Source: Nematostella vectensis (Eukaryota; Cnidaria; Anthozoa; Actiniaria; Edwardsiidae). Taken from it: a DNA stretch of 64,000 nt. The notes under the pieces were generated by a model. It was not told the origin of the DNA. It was given only the letters and a program-made list of their open reading frames with translations, and made no database searches. Each line of letters opens with the position of its first letter. Position 1 is the first letter of the stretch. A program made the translations under genes and the position numbers. The DNA is taken from NCBI RefSeq assembly GCF_932526225.1, contig NC_064037.1, positions 12,320,203-12,384,202 of the forward strand, read 5' to 3'. Positions 23,110 through 35,431 of the stretch are shown piece after piece.

Positions 23110-23518
23110 CAGGGGCTCATAATTAGGAGCAATCATCTGTTTTATATAAGTGTCACTGCGTTTTAGGCTATTTTTAGACGCGCGCGCACGAACGGGCCAA
23201 TCAGCTACGTTGACGTTGGTGCACTATCCGTCGGTTTTGTTTGTTTACAAAAAGAATTACAAGTTAGAATTCAAAGTCGTAGGTAGGGTAGGATTCATAT
23301 TAAAGAAGAGAGCAACGAAAGTCAAATTACCGAAGAGAGAACATAAATTTTCGTCTGCGTTTGCGCGTGCAGTTGACCTCAGCCAAAACGTCAACACAAA
23401 AGTCGAATCTGATTGGCTCATCCGCGCGTCTAAAAATAGCCTGATCCTAGGAAATGCCATGACACCTATATAGTACCAGAATGTGGGGAAAATGATTGCC
23501 CCTACTTATGAGCCCCTG
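23110..23518. mobile_element. MITE, CAGGGGCTCATAA ends, 6-bp target duplication GTACAT
   Basis: The left end CAGGGGCTCATAATTAGGAG and the right end, reverse complement CAGGGGCTCATAAGTAGGGG, form 27-bp terminal repeats with few mismatches. GTACAT flanks both sides (23104-23109, 23519-23524). Subterminal arms also pair: CTATTTTTAGACGCGCGCG near 23168 with its inverse near 23445. Non-coding. Confidence 0.9.
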
Positions 23519-24139
23519 GTACATACATTGTAAAGCTCGTTCTTGTGCCCTGGGTACTTGTTTATTAAGCGGGGCGGATAATCAATATCTGGGCTTAAAC
23601 TCGAGTCGATGAACTGTCGTTTCTTTATTCCTAATTTAAAAATAAAAAAAACAAGCCATACCATCGAAAAGTTAGAAATAAAACGAGAATTCCAACAAAA
23701 AGTTCAAAGGGGGAGCTTATTTTATTGCCTCTTTGGAGTGGGGGAAGGGATCGCTTAATAGAATTCGAATTTGATTTTATTTACATTTATCAAGCATCAA
23801 TCAAGAGAAATTTATCTGGTTTGTAAGTTCTCGTACGGCGCTCGCACTCGGCCAATAAATAGTTATATAAGAGACAAAACACAGAAAAAAAAACCTTTAA
23901 AATGATGTTCAAAGGGGGTTTTCGGTGCCAAATAATCGATGACGCCGCAACCGAAAATATCGTCGGGTAATAGGGGTGTAAAGATTTGTAATGCTTTATT
24001 TAATTAATGATACTTCGATACTTCGATTTATTACTCCTATAAGTAGCTTTCGCTAATACTAGGAGGCCGATTCCTTTGTAATCTTTGTTTATCGAGGGTA
24101 GCATATTTAACCGAATATACAGTTTTTCTAACATATGGC

Positions 24140-24440
24140 CCTCGGTAAGTAAGCACTGTCACTGGGGGTGGTCACTGCCAGAGGGTTTATTGCGTCCCCA
24201 GTGGTTCTTTTACGTCCCTTCGGTTCAGGTTAATGTAGTGCAGCTTGAAGAGACGGGACCTCCGGTTTAGTGTCCTTATCCGAGAAGACTGGAAACACGG
24301 GAGAATAACTTCAACTCACTTGTGACAAATTCGATTCAAGGCAGGAACCCGGAAAAATCCCCAGTTTGAGCCAGGATTCGAACCTGGGCCACAGCGGTGA
24401 GAGGCCGACGCGCTAACACACTAGGCCACCCGTGCTTCCA
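24140..24440 (-). repeat. tRNA-derived SINE, minus strand
   Basis: On the minus strand the head GCACGGGTGGCCTAGTGTGT carries an A-box-like word and GGTTCGAATCC is a perfect B box, spaced as in a tRNA gene. The ends cannot pair as an acceptor stem, and a body of about 220 bp follows, so this is a SINE and not a tRNA gene. A second, weaker head is in COX5B intron 2. The 3' end near 24140 is approximate. Confidence 0.75.
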
Positions 24441-24879
24441 CTTCCACTGATCCATAGAGGGTTGAATACAACGTGTAGGCGTGGCACTTGATGCCGATAG
24501 GGGTTTACAGTGTCTGTTCAAATAACATTGTTATGGTATCCCTGTGTTATAATATGTTATGGTATCCCTGTGTACTAATTAGCATGGACACATGTAAACG
24601 AGCCAAGATGGCGTCTTAGTAAACCTCAGTTTTTGTGTTACATATCGAGTGAAATCTTCTTGCATCCGAGCCATCCGATATCAGAAATATAACAAACACA
24701 TAGGCCTATTAAATATAGTTATTGCGTGACTAATTTAATTTGATTACATCCCCCTTTCCAGGCTTATTATGTAAAACCAAGATGTCAATTTTAACTGTAA
24801 GCGTTATTGTTTTAAATATTGTAATATGAAAACAGTTTATAACCGATTGTCCAGCGTGTGATCCGCCTATGCTACCATT

Positions 24880-25330
24880 ATGTTACACGAATCTTTCAGG
24901 TGGTCTGACAAATCTGCCGCTCTACGTCGTCGTGATATCATCTGGCTGGATCTTCACTGTGTTCATTAGTCGCTCTTACTGGTTCTGCGGTGCTTGGCAT
25001 ATCACCTTGTGTGCAGGGCGGGGCACCTTGCTGAATGTGGGGTTGGGCCTTTGGAGCACTCCCGAGTTCTTCTCCTGCGGCTTTCTCCAATCGATATGAT
25101 CGCGGTGCGTCGTTTAGTTTCTCCTTGATGACTCCGTGTTTCCACGTGTTTGACTTGCGGTCGTGTAGTGTAATAGGTTGTCTGTCCTACATGAAGTGGT
25201 GGAGTGGCCTTGCGTGCCGGTCATAATAGTGTTTTTGTACTTCCTGGCGATACTGAAGTCGGTTGATGACATCGTCGCTGTCGGTTTGTCGCTGTATTGT
25301 AGGGGGTAGGTTGTCTTGCACTTTCCTACA
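24880..25330 (-). pseudogene. Ty3/Gypsy integrase C-terminal remnant
   Basis: The minus-strand frame reads RQEVQKHYYDRHARPLHHFM, a stop, then DRQPITLHDRK, SNTWKHGVIKEKL and APRSYRLEKAAGEEL. This order (YYDRHA, then W-x-x-G-V-I, then PRSY) is the C-terminal tail of Ty3/Gypsy-type integrases. It has a stop and no catalytic core or LTR nearby, so it is a dead fragment. Limits are approximate. Confidence 0.7.
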
Positions 25331-25409
25331 TAGGAGTAGCTCGGCTGGTGATAACAACTTGTTGTATCAATGTGAGTAGCGCGTAGACAAAGAAGTATAT
25401 GTATACACA

Positions 25410-25611
25410 ACTATGATATAAAGCATAAGCTAGATAAGTCTGAAATGGAGCCAAATCCGACAATAAACATGCCGTGGAGATACTGCAAAGGCTTCGGAAG
25501 TGTCCAGATTTTTATCAGAGAACCCCCCCCCCCCGGAAAAATTAGGTCCACTGTTTTGAATTTCGCACCCCCCCCCCCCCCCCCCCATGAAAAATTTTGG
25601 GTACGGGCCTG
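25410..25611 (-). mobile_element. MITE, CAGGCCCGTACCCAGG family, copy C, truncated
   Basis: It shares ATAAAGCATAAGCTAGAT, CCGTGGAGATACTGCAAAGG, TTTTTATCAGAGAAC, AAATTAGGTCCACT and the terminal GGGTACGGGCCTG with the other copies. The poly-C runs are shorter and the 5' third is missing. Confidence 0.75.
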
Positions 25612-25854
25612 TTACTTGTGGTATTTTCCTTACAAATAGATACTAAGAATAGTAATCCGATATCAGTAATAACTCAGTGTTTGTCGATGTGAAATAGGTC
25701 GGATGCGATGGTGTGCTACGGGCGCGGTGGTACTTCTGTTTGAATCAGGGGCTCTTTGCACTGTGCTGTTTGGTACTAACATGTGGAACATGACTGGGTG
25801 GGGTTGTCTATGTCGCGATTCATGTTGCGCCAAAAGACTGTTGATCGCGCCCGA

Positions 25855-26612
25855 CGACGCACAATAAAAACAAGGAGCTTAGGGTGAGCCTAACGAACCC
25901 CTGGGCGAGACGACGCACAATAAAATAGGGACTTAGAGGGAAACAAACCAACCCCGGCGCGAGTCGACGCACATTAAAACAATGGGCTTAGGGCGAACCT
26001 AACGAACCCCGGGGCGAGATGACGCACAATAAAATAGTGACTTAGAGGGAAACAAACGAACCCCGGCGCGAGACGACGCACAATAAAACAATGGGCTTAG
26101 GGCGAACCTAACGAACCCCGGGGCGAGACGACGCATAATAAAACAATGGGCTTAGGGCGAACCTAACGAACCCCGGGGCGAGACGACGCACAATAAAACA
26201 GAGACTAAGAGCGAACCTAACGAACCCCGGCCCGAGACTATACGCACAATAAAATAGGGACTTAGAAGGAAACAAACGAACCACGGCGCGAGACTATACG
26301 CACAATAAAATAGGGACTTAGAAGGAAACAAACGAACCCCGGCGCGAGACTATACGCACAATAGAATAGAAGGAAACAAACAAACCCCGGCGCGAGACTA
26401 TACGCACAATAAAATAGGGACTTAGAAGGAAACAAACGAACCCCGGCGCGAGACTTTACGCACAATTAAACAATGGGCTTAGGGCGAACGTAACGAACCC
26501 CGGGGCGAGACGACGTGTGCCATAAAACAAGTGGGCTTAAGGGGAACCTAAGGACGCAAAACGACGCACCATTAACAACAAGGGGCTAAGGCGATCCTAA
26601 CGAACCGAGAGT
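25855..26612. repeat. Tandem array of about 54-58-bp units, about 13 copies
   Basis: The unit begins CGACGCACAATAAAA and ends AACGAACCCCGGGGCGAGA. Two unit types mix: one with ATGGGCTTAGGGCGAACCTA, the other with AGGGACTTAGAAGGAAACAA. Unit length varies because of small indels (starts at 25855, 25911, 25965). The last units decay toward 26612. The minus-strand ORF inside is a by-product. Confidence 0.85.
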
Positions 26613-26800
26613 TATGCGATCACAAACTCTAGATGTAGTGTCAGATTTTTTATGATCTGAAAAAAGAAAACAAAACAAAACTAACGGCCCTTATTAAGTT
26701 AACAGATAAGCTTGGAGCTCGGCAGAGAGGTGGTTGGTGCTTTGGCATGCATTGCCTATGTGGGTCACCGCAATAGGAGCACTTGTGGGCGTTCCGACAG

Positions 26801-27156
26801 CAGGCCGTACCCAGGGTTTTTCTTGGGAGGGGGGGGGGGGGGTTGCGAAATCCGAAAAATTGTACCTAATTTTTCTAGTGTTTGTGTTTGTGTGTGTGTG
26901 TGCGTGTGTGGGGGGGGGGGGGGGGGGTGGAGGGGGGTGGAGGGAGTTCTCTGATAAAAATCTGTTTTTATGCCTTTGCAAAAACCCCACGGGACATTTA
27001 TTGTCGGATTTGACTACATACCAGAGTGATCTAGCTTATGCTTTATAGTTTTGTCTACTAATAGCACGTCTATTGAGAACCGATAGTGGACCTTCGGCCG
27101 TTGTGGGGAGTGCGTTCGCACCCCCTGCACCCCCCAACCCCCTGGGTACGGGCGTG
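26801..27156 (+). mobile_element. MITE, CAGGCCCGTACCCAGG family, copy D, intact (5-bp target duplication)
   Basis: It starts CAGGCCGTACCCAGGG and ends CCCTGGGTACGGGCGTG. GACAG flanks both sides (26796-26800, 27157-27161). The interior holds a poly-G run, a (TG)n run, a second poly-G run, and the blocks shared with copies A to C. This is the most complete family member in the window. Flanking frames on the minus strand suggest it interrupted an older open region. Confidence 0.9.
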
Positions 27157-27359
27157 GACAGGTTGGATGAGGCGAGGTGCATCTGCACTGATTCCAGGAG
27201 GTGCAACACGCTTCCGATGTGGACGTTGGGGCTAGCGAATCCAAAAAGTCCTGCTCACTGTACAAACTCTGGAAGAACAGTTTGCCCCAGAGGAGAGGAG
27301 GGATGGCCGGAGGCCTTAATCAGGAACCTGGACCCAGGCCGGCGCTAACACAGCCTCGG

Positions 27360-28793
27360 TAACTTCGTCTAAATTCGTTAGAGACACAATTAGAGACTGT
27401 ATTTCCAGTACATCCCGCGGGGCAATACTTATATCCTTTTTAAAACAGCAAAAACACGCGAAAGTATATTCTAGAAAATCGGGAAGAAACGCCTTTAGAA
27501 AAGATATACAATTTTTACAGACCCGACCTTCAACTTAGTGGTTGATTGGACACTTTGGGTAAAGCTTTGCTTTCATAACTAGGAAGGGGAAGGACCAATG
27601 TTTAATTGATTAATTTTGTGCCTCCCTAATACAAAACGTACCTTCCCAACACGGCACCGGCAAACATCGAAAAACAGCCCTTGAAATGTAAACAAGCGAC
27701 CATGTGATACGATGCGCGCCGTAATCTTAGCGTCTGCAGTGGAGAGCAGACGAATTGCCGAAAGTGGACTGTTTGTTACCGCGAAATGGAAAAGAATTCC
27801 AGTAATTTTTTTCGGCGATAGAAATGGAGGAAAAGCTAGAGAAAAATTAATTTTTTCTTATCTTGCAAAATATATGGAAAAGCTAGATTTAAAAGGAAAA
27901 AGTAGGACATTTTTCTGAATTCTTGACAAGGTTTAATTAGCAAAAAACTGGATCTTAATTTATTTTTCAGATCGACAGGAAAAGAAAAATAAGAAATTTC
28001 AATTTTTCAGGTAACTTATATTCGGCCGAAAAGTAAAAGTAGAATTGCCGAAACTGGTCATGGATTAAAGGCAAACCTCATTTAGCGCTTTCGTATAATC
28101 CAAAAAGTGTCTTTGTCACAAAGGGTTTATTATAATTTAGATATTTTAACTCTTTGCGCTCTCTGCGTGACGGGCGCAGTCATTACTTTGTTTATTTTTT
28201 ATGAATTTGGCACTCAAAAAGTCACGTGACTGTAATGCAGTTTTTATAGTTCGAGTTAATCGAAGCAAAAAAGACTGAGAATAATTTTTAATCCAAGGGA
28301 AATAAACAAGTAAAATTAACAGGAAAGTTCGAGTTTTTCGAGTTTGAGTTAGCAAAGTTCCTCCTGTCATTTGTGTTAGTTTTAGAAAGCGATGTCTCAG
28401 ATTCAGTTATCAGAGTATTTTGTCAAAATAAAAGAATACATTTACGGAGCAAGCACTCGGCGTTCCCCCTTTTCCGGACCATCTTCAGGTTAATGGATGC
28501 ATGAGAGCCTTCGCAAAGAATACGCTTTCGGAAGCAACGAAAAGTACCTTATAATTCCCGCCCGGTTCCATTCAATGACGTAAAAAAAAAACTCTTCAAC
28601 TGTTCAAGGTCGTTTCGTATTAAATTTATAGATAAAGGCTTTCAAAGAAAAAAAAAAGCTTTCAAAGACCATCTCAAAAGTCCCACATGAGACTATCATT
28701 TGTATTTCTCTGTTTATGTATGACGTGACAAAAACACCACCAGTCACGGAGTGCATAAATAATTGACAAAGTACGCCCCCTTTTATCTTTCAA
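27360..28793. other. Gene-poor stretch, no supported gene
   Basis: A 68-codon frame at 27712-27918 has no recognised domain. The phrase GAATTGCCGAAA occurs at about 27752 and again near 28044, a weak direct repeat. Otherwise AT-rich sequence with A-runs. Confidence 0.45.
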
Positions 28794-28984
28794 CAGGGCC
28801 GTAGCAGGCCACGTAAGATTGGGGGGGGGGAGGGGCACAAAACAGAAACATTAAGAAAATATTTGGGGGGGGGGGGGGGGGGGCTCACGCCCATACTGGT
28901 CATTTCCTTATATTTTTTAAAAATATTGGTGGGGTAGGGGGGGGGGGCATGTGCCCCAGTGGACCACCCCCTGCAACGGCCCTG
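28794..28984. mobile_element. MITE, CAGGGCCGTAGCAGG family, intact ends
   Basis: The ends CAGGGCCGTAGCAGG and CCTGCAACGGCCCTG are inverted repeats. The 191-bp body has three poly-G tracts and the word ACTGGTCATTTCCTTATATT, shared with the copies near 1.6 and 47.9 kb. I could not read a clear target duplication. Confidence 0.8.
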
Positions 28985-31900
28985 TGTGATCATATCTAAA
29001 GCTGTCAATCAATATACAGTTTCATGACATCGACTTGAAGGGTTTGGCTGTCTTCTCACAAGACCAAAGAATCCCTGTATCTCCCAAATGTAAACAACTT
29101 TTGCAACATCCTCGAAACTAATGTTAAAATCATTTTTTGAGTGTCATGTACTGTCACTACGTCATTAAGTAGCCACTCAAAGCGATTCTGTTTGTCTTTT
29201 TGAATTAAACTCCTTAAAGTACCCTTCAGAAATTATTCTTCTGAAAAAGCCGACAGTTGATCACACAAAAGGCTTTTGCTGAGCTTTTTAATACTCCTAC
29301 CGCTTGCGCAAGAGGGTTGTGACATTTGCGGGCGATAACAATCTCTGTCTTTGTTAGTTCACTGTTAAGAATCAACAACTGTTTTCTTTGCACTTTCGTG
29401 GCGTTCAAGTATAACTCTAGTGTTTATTTGTGCGCTGTAAATTCCGCCAGGCCTAGATATTAATCAACCTTTTGAACCCTGTTTTGAAAGCCTTTTGTAG
29501 CCGCATGCCGCCTTAACCTTCTCTAGTCGAGATAAGTGATAGCGCAGATGTGAGCTGTCATCTGTAGTCTCTCTACAAAATTTTCTCCCAATCCCTATTA
29601 CTGAAAACGCAAACATATACCAGAAATACTCCGTTTCTCGCTAACATTTGGTCGATTGGTACGAAGTTTTGGTTGAGTGTTTTATGTGTTTGTGGTATTT
29701 CGCTGACGTTAAGGTCATTTTGCGCGAGGGGAGTCTATGCACCTCAGGCTATCCCAACAACTGACAGCGAGAGAACTCTGTATTAGTTTCGTATCTTTAC
29801 CGTCATCTTCTATTCGTTTTATTCTTTGCTGCTTTTAGTCATAACTTGCGCTTATGAACGGATAATTGGCGACGTGAGTTCCGCTATTGTGGCTGCAAAT
29901 TGTTCCCGGTCTTGACATTGTAATGCCCAATTAGAAACATTGTTTGGAGTAGAGTGTGTGTTATTATAAAGGGGAACATATTGATTAGTGTGAGAGAAAA
30001 CAATTATAGTAAACAGCGAAGTCTGTGTATGATACATCGCCTACAAACAATCTTTACACGACTCATTTGATTGTATAGGGCTGTCACTAATTCATCGTAA
30101 TTAAACTAATTATGCTGGTGTCCTTATCAGGGTGCCAAAAATGAGTCAAATGCGACCTCGATTGGCTTCTCAACTGTGATCAAAGCATTTTGCCGCTACG
30201 AGACCAGCATCCTTTGCGAGCTGCTCCCGCTTCGGTCAGTGTGAAAGACGAGGAGCCCTTTTCGAGTTGGTTGCGTTCGTTTGGTGTTCTCCGATTACAA
30301 CTTAGCATTTTCTTCCTCTACGAATCCAACCAGAGGGGCAGTGTTTACTCGATAAGGTACAGAAATCTAGGTCATCGTGTGACGGACACTGGAGATGTAG
30401 CGTTGCTTGCAGGTTCTGAAACTGACAATGTTGACGGATCGCTTGTGTTGCAGGGGGCTTTCTCGACTGGTCCATGGCTGTGAATCGAGTCGGAAAGCAG
30501 CGCGAGTTTTGATTGCAAGCGGTGAATGGTGAATTAACGTAAGTTGAGTACTTTATTCGTATCATTACTGCATAAAAGGATCGTGGATCGTATCGATTTT
30601 AGCACAGTGGTGCTGAACCGTAGCCGTCTACAACACGTGCGTTCTTCCTACCACTCCTCGCGTTCAAAACTCTGCAAGGATTTTCAGTCCAGTTTTTAAG
30701 CCGAATTTCTAGATAAGGCTTGTGTAACCTGCAAAGAGCTTTTTCTAGTGTTTATAACGGCCACCATGTTAGCAAGGAGACGCTAGCTTGTGCAACGAAA
30801 GCGTTTGTTTTGATTATAACTTTGTTCGGGACCTCGCACGGCATCAAAGTTTGGCGATTGTGAAACTTGTTAGAACCTAATTTTGCGCCTTTTCCGGGGT
30901 TTGATCCGTAACTCAAGTGAAGGATGTTTTTATTTTATTTTATTATTATCGGGTTTGTTATTAATTTTATATGCATTTGTTGTATGGTCATAAGTTGATA
31001 TTGTATTTGTCATGTCGTTTCGGAAGTTTGTTCAGTTCGTTGTATTTCGTTCCAATGTCGGATGGATTTTTGAGGGGTTTATCCCGTTTGCTTACGCAGT
31101 GTGTAAACGAACCACGGTGAACTAAAGCATCGACAAATTTATCTAAGAACTTGTTTTGATTACTGTAGTTTCGCTCACAACTCACACGTCCTAACATAGA
31201 AGCAAGTGTGCTTATTTAGCGGGGAAAGGCGCTTCAGGCTCAAGTCTTGTGTCAACTTTCCGCTTCGTTTGTTGTATAGTTTCACACCCGACAGTTTTAT
31301 TGTTTGCTAGTTCGATTCTATCACCTTCAAAGCCCCCCCTTTGTTTCCACCAATGATTAGTGTAATTGTTTTGCCCTGTTGTCTTTGTATAAACATCAGC
31401 TTTTGCCGGATGTGAGCTTCGCGCGGGTAACTTTTTCCTTTTTTATCGAAACTTCTACCTCGGATACAGCCCGACTCGAAAGTACCCTTCCAGCTTTGTG
31501 CTCAGAAACCTGAAGATCTTTTCAAACATTATTTATTTCATTTTCTCGTGATATATATTATTTTATTATTTTTTTCGAGAGGGGTCTGCTCATTTTGCTT
31601 TGCGATAAAAAGATTGTTTATGTGTCTTTGATAAAAATTAATTAGTCGACCGTTCTCTTTAACTGCCGTCTGTCCTATCGCTAGGTCGCTGCCCCCAGCT
31701 TTTAATTGTTTGCTTTTTCATGTAAACGCTGGTTTCATTCAAGAAGTTTCTCTCATCTAAGTACACGCATAGTCTATCGGTTTAGCAAGCACATGTTTAT
31801 TTTTCATATTAGTAAAATAGTGTTCAAGTTGGTTTAGGGAAAGTATGTAATCCCTTTACTAGCTACCGGTTAATCCTTGTGTCACTGTCTTAAACTTGAT

Positions 31901-34900
31901 TCAAAACAATCTTCCGCGTGGAGCCCGAACAAAGCGTAACCCTATCCAATTTTCGGTACCTGTTTTGCATATTTTAAGCATTGAAGAAAACTACTAGAAA
32001 GCTCGTTGCTGCTTGGAGGGAATCTTTACAGCTTTTAGCGGCCTTTCATCATGGCTTTCTCCTCTCGAATGTAGGTAGAACGTATCTCAAGAGGTCGTAT
32101 CTAGCCGTGTTTTTATTGACACAAACCGTGACAAAGCATTTTAGGTCGATAAACACTGGAAATGCACCGGATTTGCCGAAAAAGCCATTTCATGGTTATT
32201 TAAAAAAATCAAGAAACCCATTAACGGTAACTTTTGAATTGCCGCCAATGTAAATATTATTCCGAAACTCTTTTATTTTTAGATATTAACATTTAAGTTT
32301 ATACGTCAAGTTGATAAAACATTTTATGCTATTTTTTCTTTGGGATGGATTATACCTTACCTGTCTCTATACACAATTATATTTTGTTGGCTTTCATCAT
32401 AGGAAAAAAAGGTTCTAAGATAGCAAAGTTATTACATTGGGTTCTTGTAGACTCCCTGTAGTTTTTCTTGCCAAAACATTCTTTAGAAGTTCTACTCAAT
32501 TGAAGCACCTGAGTTTTCTACATTGTTTTTTCCCTTTTATCTACCACCTCAAAGCTGTCAAAGAATATGCCATGTTTTGTATCAACATCACACTTTTTGG
32601 AAAGTAATTTTCAACCTAAAATAACAACCAAAATACAGTCTTCTACAACGGAGAAGTGTTTTGAAGCTTTATAAATGTGTTGAGCCTCTAGTTTGACAAT
32701 GTTGCCTTTGTTGATTTTACTTTTTTTATGTGTAATGGAAATTAAATAATAACCATTAACTGTCAGCTGTTTAGGCCTAATGTATGCAAAGCAAACTGCA
32801 TTGACTGAAAAGAGTAAAACAGTGGTAGTGTTGTCTGCCGTGACCTAGCTTCCTTTGAGTTTTCAAGGTGGAAAGATGGCAATAAGGCAAGTTTTTAGAT
32901 CTACCTGGTTTATGCCATTCTATTTGGTGAGGTAACAGAACATCTCTTATGAATAGCAATATGATTAACCAAATTGTGGTCTGTGGTGTTCAAAGAAAAG
33001 AACAATTAGATGACTGAGTTAGTTAATGTATAGTTTTGGACCTCTTCTGATAATTTTATTTAAGTTTTGTGTTATTTTTTAACCCTACAGTTTTTTTGTC
33101 TTTTGTGATATTTTGATGTTTTTTTTTTTTAGTTTTTATGTGTTCTAGTCTTGTGAAGTGACATTTTTCAAAGCTTTCTTGATTCATGAAGCCTGTTTCA
33201 GTTTTCTTACCATTAACCCTATTAACAATCCTTGGAATAGCTGGTGATGTACAAGTTGTTTAGTCTATGACAGTCATTTCACACTGGACCCCAGTGTGTT
33301 TCCTGAGGCTATAGAAACAAATCTGTATGGTGCCTTGGTTCCCAGCATGTGATAGGGCTTTTCCACAGAAACACTGGTCTATTGACCATCAAGATCAAGT
33401 CTGACTTTGCACCAAGCAAAACCATTTTGTGAAAGACTTGCCTATGCTCAATAAAGCAATATCTGAAAACCAATGGTACAAATCATTTTTGGTTTTGCCC
33501 TGGCATGGATTGGAATTGCTGAAAACCTTACCTAAATGTTAGCATTCATTTATATCTGATTTCTATTCTGAAATTAATGTAAAAAATAGCCATCCATCTG
33601 TTGTTATCCTTAATATTTTGAAAAAAAAAATTGTAAGGAAATTTCAAGCTTCTCTTGTTACCTGCCAAATGGTCCAGCATCTGAAGAGAACTCTTTTTGT
33701 ATAAAAAGAAACTCTGCAGCAGAAAGGTAGAAGGAAAAGGTGATCTTGTCTGTAAAGGTAGTGGCATTTATACGAGAGTGAAACATATATTGGTGAGTTA
33801 GGGTCTTAGTGAATATCAGGTAACTGTCTTAACTCCAATTGTGCTGTCTCTTAGCAGGAAAGACTCGTTCAGAGTTTTTTTCTATGCTAACCATAACACA
33901 TTGCTTTGTTTTATTATCTACTTCTGGTACAAGGATCTGTAAATTTTTGTCTTAAAGGTTACAAAGTGTATCATGATTTTCATGGATGTTTTCTACACCA
34001 ATAAATGATGTTCTCATTTTGACATTTCTTGTGATTATTGAAAAGTGTTTATTATGTGTGTCACTTCAGTTTAGCTCTCCATAAAAAAGCTAGTTAAAAT
34101 TTATAGTATTATCCAAATACTTATTAGCTTTTATTATTGTTATTTTTTATCAAAAAGACTTGGTTCTGGAGGGTAAAAATGGCAAGGGAAAAATATTTCA
34201 AGGGAGTTAGGAGCTTTTTGCTTTAAGATTTTTTTTGCTGTTGTTGTCTTTAATGACAGAATTTTTTGTAGCTTTCAGACTTGTATGATACATGCTTATC
34301 TTTTACGGAAATGTTAATGAAAAGCACTTAAGAGGAGCTGCTTTTATCTTGAAAGTATCAGTGGCTTTTAGTGTTTAAGACTTAGTGAATCAATTGTCTG
34401 TTATGTTTTAAAAATGTTAATGGTATTTTTTTACTTTATGGTTTTCAAAATGCAGCCAAAGAAATTTCCAATTTGTTATGATTACTGAATTTATATTAAT
34501 ATTACCTCATTGCCTGCTTTGATAGAAACTAGTTAATAAGCTCATTCATTGGCCTGCATTTGTTTTTTTATTGTTAGATCCTCAGACTAAAGATTTATTT
34601 TGCTTGATTTATTTTTGTACACTTTCATATCTTCCTCGTGTGATATTTGGTTTTAATGTAATCCTTTGTGGACGACTTGCATTGGTACTTTATTTGTTAG
34701 TACATACTGGTTTTGTTATCTAATGTTACTATGCATTCCCACAAGTTTATTTAACATTTATATTATCAAAATTCTTCCCACATTGATTAGGAGTGTTTTT
34801 CAATTCTAATTTAATTGGTTTTCTTTTGTTTAAATACTTTTTATTATTATAACCTATTCTCATTCACTGCTTCTTTCCTGATCTAGTGTCACTGTGAAAC

Positions 34901-35431
34901 TTCAGTGTAACCTTTGTTTCATCAGAGTATTTTAATCAGAGTATCTATAAACCAAGTTCTCTAGGGTTTTCTTTTCTATTTTTGTTTTATTTTGTTTTTG
35001 TCTAGGAAAGCTTTGTGTAGAATTTATGTAGGATTTTCTTCGGGGGTGCTTTTGTCCAGCTCTTTACATAGCTGTCAACCTTGCTCTAGGAAAATCTCGA
35101 GAAAATACAGTGTATGTTTCAGAAGTACCAAGATAGCTAATGTAGGAGAATACAGTAAATGTATGGATATTTTCAAGAAAATATGGCTTGAGAAAAGGTT
35201 CAAAATCTTGAGACTCCTGCCTAATGCAGGAGAGTTGACAGCTATGCCTTTAATGGCCTTGTGCAAGATGCATATATTCAGAAATGGCATGATATTTTTA
35301 TTTATTGTTATTAGATTGTGACAGTTATAACAGCAAGAAGTGTTTTTGCCTCATACAAACTCTGATTACAGACGTTAGACCTTTTTTTTATCAAGTGGAA
35401 CTTCAATCATGATGGTGTTTTTCTCCAGAGA
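28985..35431. other. Long stretch upstream of the EYA start codon; no coding gene seen
   Basis: About 6.4 kb of AT-rich DNA with no protein-like ORF on either strand. Since the EYA start codon sits two bases inside an exon that begins at an acceptor (TTCTCCAG at 35421-35428), much of this is probably EYA 5' UTR intron. Only the block at 30190-30538 stands out. No RNA gene recognised. Confidence 0.5.
30190..30538 (+). promoter_or_regulatory. Candidate non-coding first exon of EYA
   Basis: A relatively GC-rich island in AT-rich surroundings ends in a consensus donor, AAC|GTAAGTTGAG at 30539. The first EYA coding exon needs an upstream non-coding exon, so this is a candidate. Other donors in the 6 kb are possible; only transcript data could place the start site. 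Confidence 0.2.

Noticed and set aside
18477..23166. Many long ORFs (140-430 codons) on both strands in the 72-bp array
   Set aside because: They are periodic translations of a stop-poor satellite unit, occur on both strands at once, and are broken by single-base indels between units.
24358..24437. Functional tRNA gene on the minus strand
   Set aside because: The B box is good, but the 5' and 3' ends do not form an acceptor stem and SINE body sequence follows.
27712..27918. 68-codon ORF
   Set aside because: No domain, no neighbours in frame, and it lies in transposon-rich DNA.
30190..30483. 97-codon ORF upstream of EYA
   Set aside because: It is not in frame with the EYA start, has no conserved motif and is better explained as part of a GC-richer leader.
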